From JAWLBW01 sp041687475 (GTDB lineage: Bacteria; J088; JAWLBW01): a stretch of DNA of 7,198 nucleotides. The notes under the pieces were generated by a model. The model did not search any database, was not told the origin of the DNA, and saw only the letters and a list, made by a program, of their open reading frames with translations. The DNA lies in contig JAWLBW010000245.1 of assembly GCA_041687475.1 (NCBI GenBank), forward strand, positions 1 to 7,198, in the 5' to 3' direction. Shown here in pieces: positions 7,158-7,198 of the stretch. How positions within the stretch are numbered: position 1 is the stretch's first letter; each line of letters begins with the position of its first letter. Position numbers and translations under genes: made by a program.

Positions 7158-7189
7158 GCGGTTAATTCGTGACTTATTAAGCGGTTAAT
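7158..7189. repeat. Direct 9-bp repeat with 23-base period
   Basis: GCGGTTAAT occurs at 7158-7166 and again at 7181-7189, a start-to-start distance of 23 bases, near two helical turns. AT-rich sequence separates the copies. It could be a pair of operator half-sites for a neighbouring gene or chance; the window ends 9 bases later. Confidence 0.4.
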
Positions 7190-7198
7190 GCTACTATG

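Noticed and set aside
7158..7189. Integron attC-like site
   Set aside because: GTTAAT does not fit the GTTRRRY core, and there is no matching RYYYAAC partner at suitable spacing or an integrase gene.

Overview
The window is high-GC bacterial DNA on the left (34 of 60 bases are G/C in 2041-2100). The last ~900 bases are clearly more AT-rich (25 of 60 in 6721-6780). A secreted, cysteine-paired RCC1-type repeat protein, a three-gene propionyl-CoA carboxylase-type operon with an XRE-cupin regulator, and stray toxin-antitoxin-like genes fit a Myxococcota/Bradymonadota-like or other deltaproteobacterial-type genome. That placement is inference from gene style only.

Layout. 1-312 (+): C-terminal end of an RCC1 beta-propeller protein, followed by a strong rho-independent terminator (347-384). 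385-662: no supported gene. 663-697: rho-independent terminator of the minus-strand operon. 738-5022 (-): the main operon, transcribed right to left: XRE-cupin regulator, then carboxyltransferase (PccB type), then biotin carboxylase (AccC type), then biotin carrier protein. Two of the three junctions are 4-bp ATGA overlaps and the third is a 18-bp gap with its own Shine-Dalgarno. A good sigma70-type promoter (5069-5097) sits in front of the regulator and shows that the obvious upstream ATG codons are probably not its start. 5293-5779 (+): overlapping DUF4160 and DUF2442 genes, a recurrent pair of toxin-antitoxin-like layout. 5853-6077 (-): a lone Phd/YefM-type antitoxin without a visible toxin. 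6171-6331: a structure-rich, probably non-coding segment with competing hairpins, bracketed by imperfect direct repeats. 6324-7161 (-): AT-richer small ORFs: two short exported proteins joined by a TAATG coupling, preceded by an open frame that looks like the tail of a lipase-like alpha/beta hydrolase, probably degraded.

How the genes work together. Biotin carboxylase charges the biotin on Lys134 of the carrier protein using ATP and bicarbonate. The carboxyltransferase then moves the carboxyl group to an acyl-CoA, most likely propionyl-CoA, giving methylmalonyl-CoA. The first gene of the operon encodes a DNA-binding protein with a cupin sensor domain, most simply an autoregulator of the carboxylase that responds to a small metabolite. 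The right third of the window is accessory DNA. I see no large defence system, transposase, CRISPR array, tRNA or rRNA. The most unusual items are the structured element at 6171-6331 and the heptamer repeat at 5135-5162.
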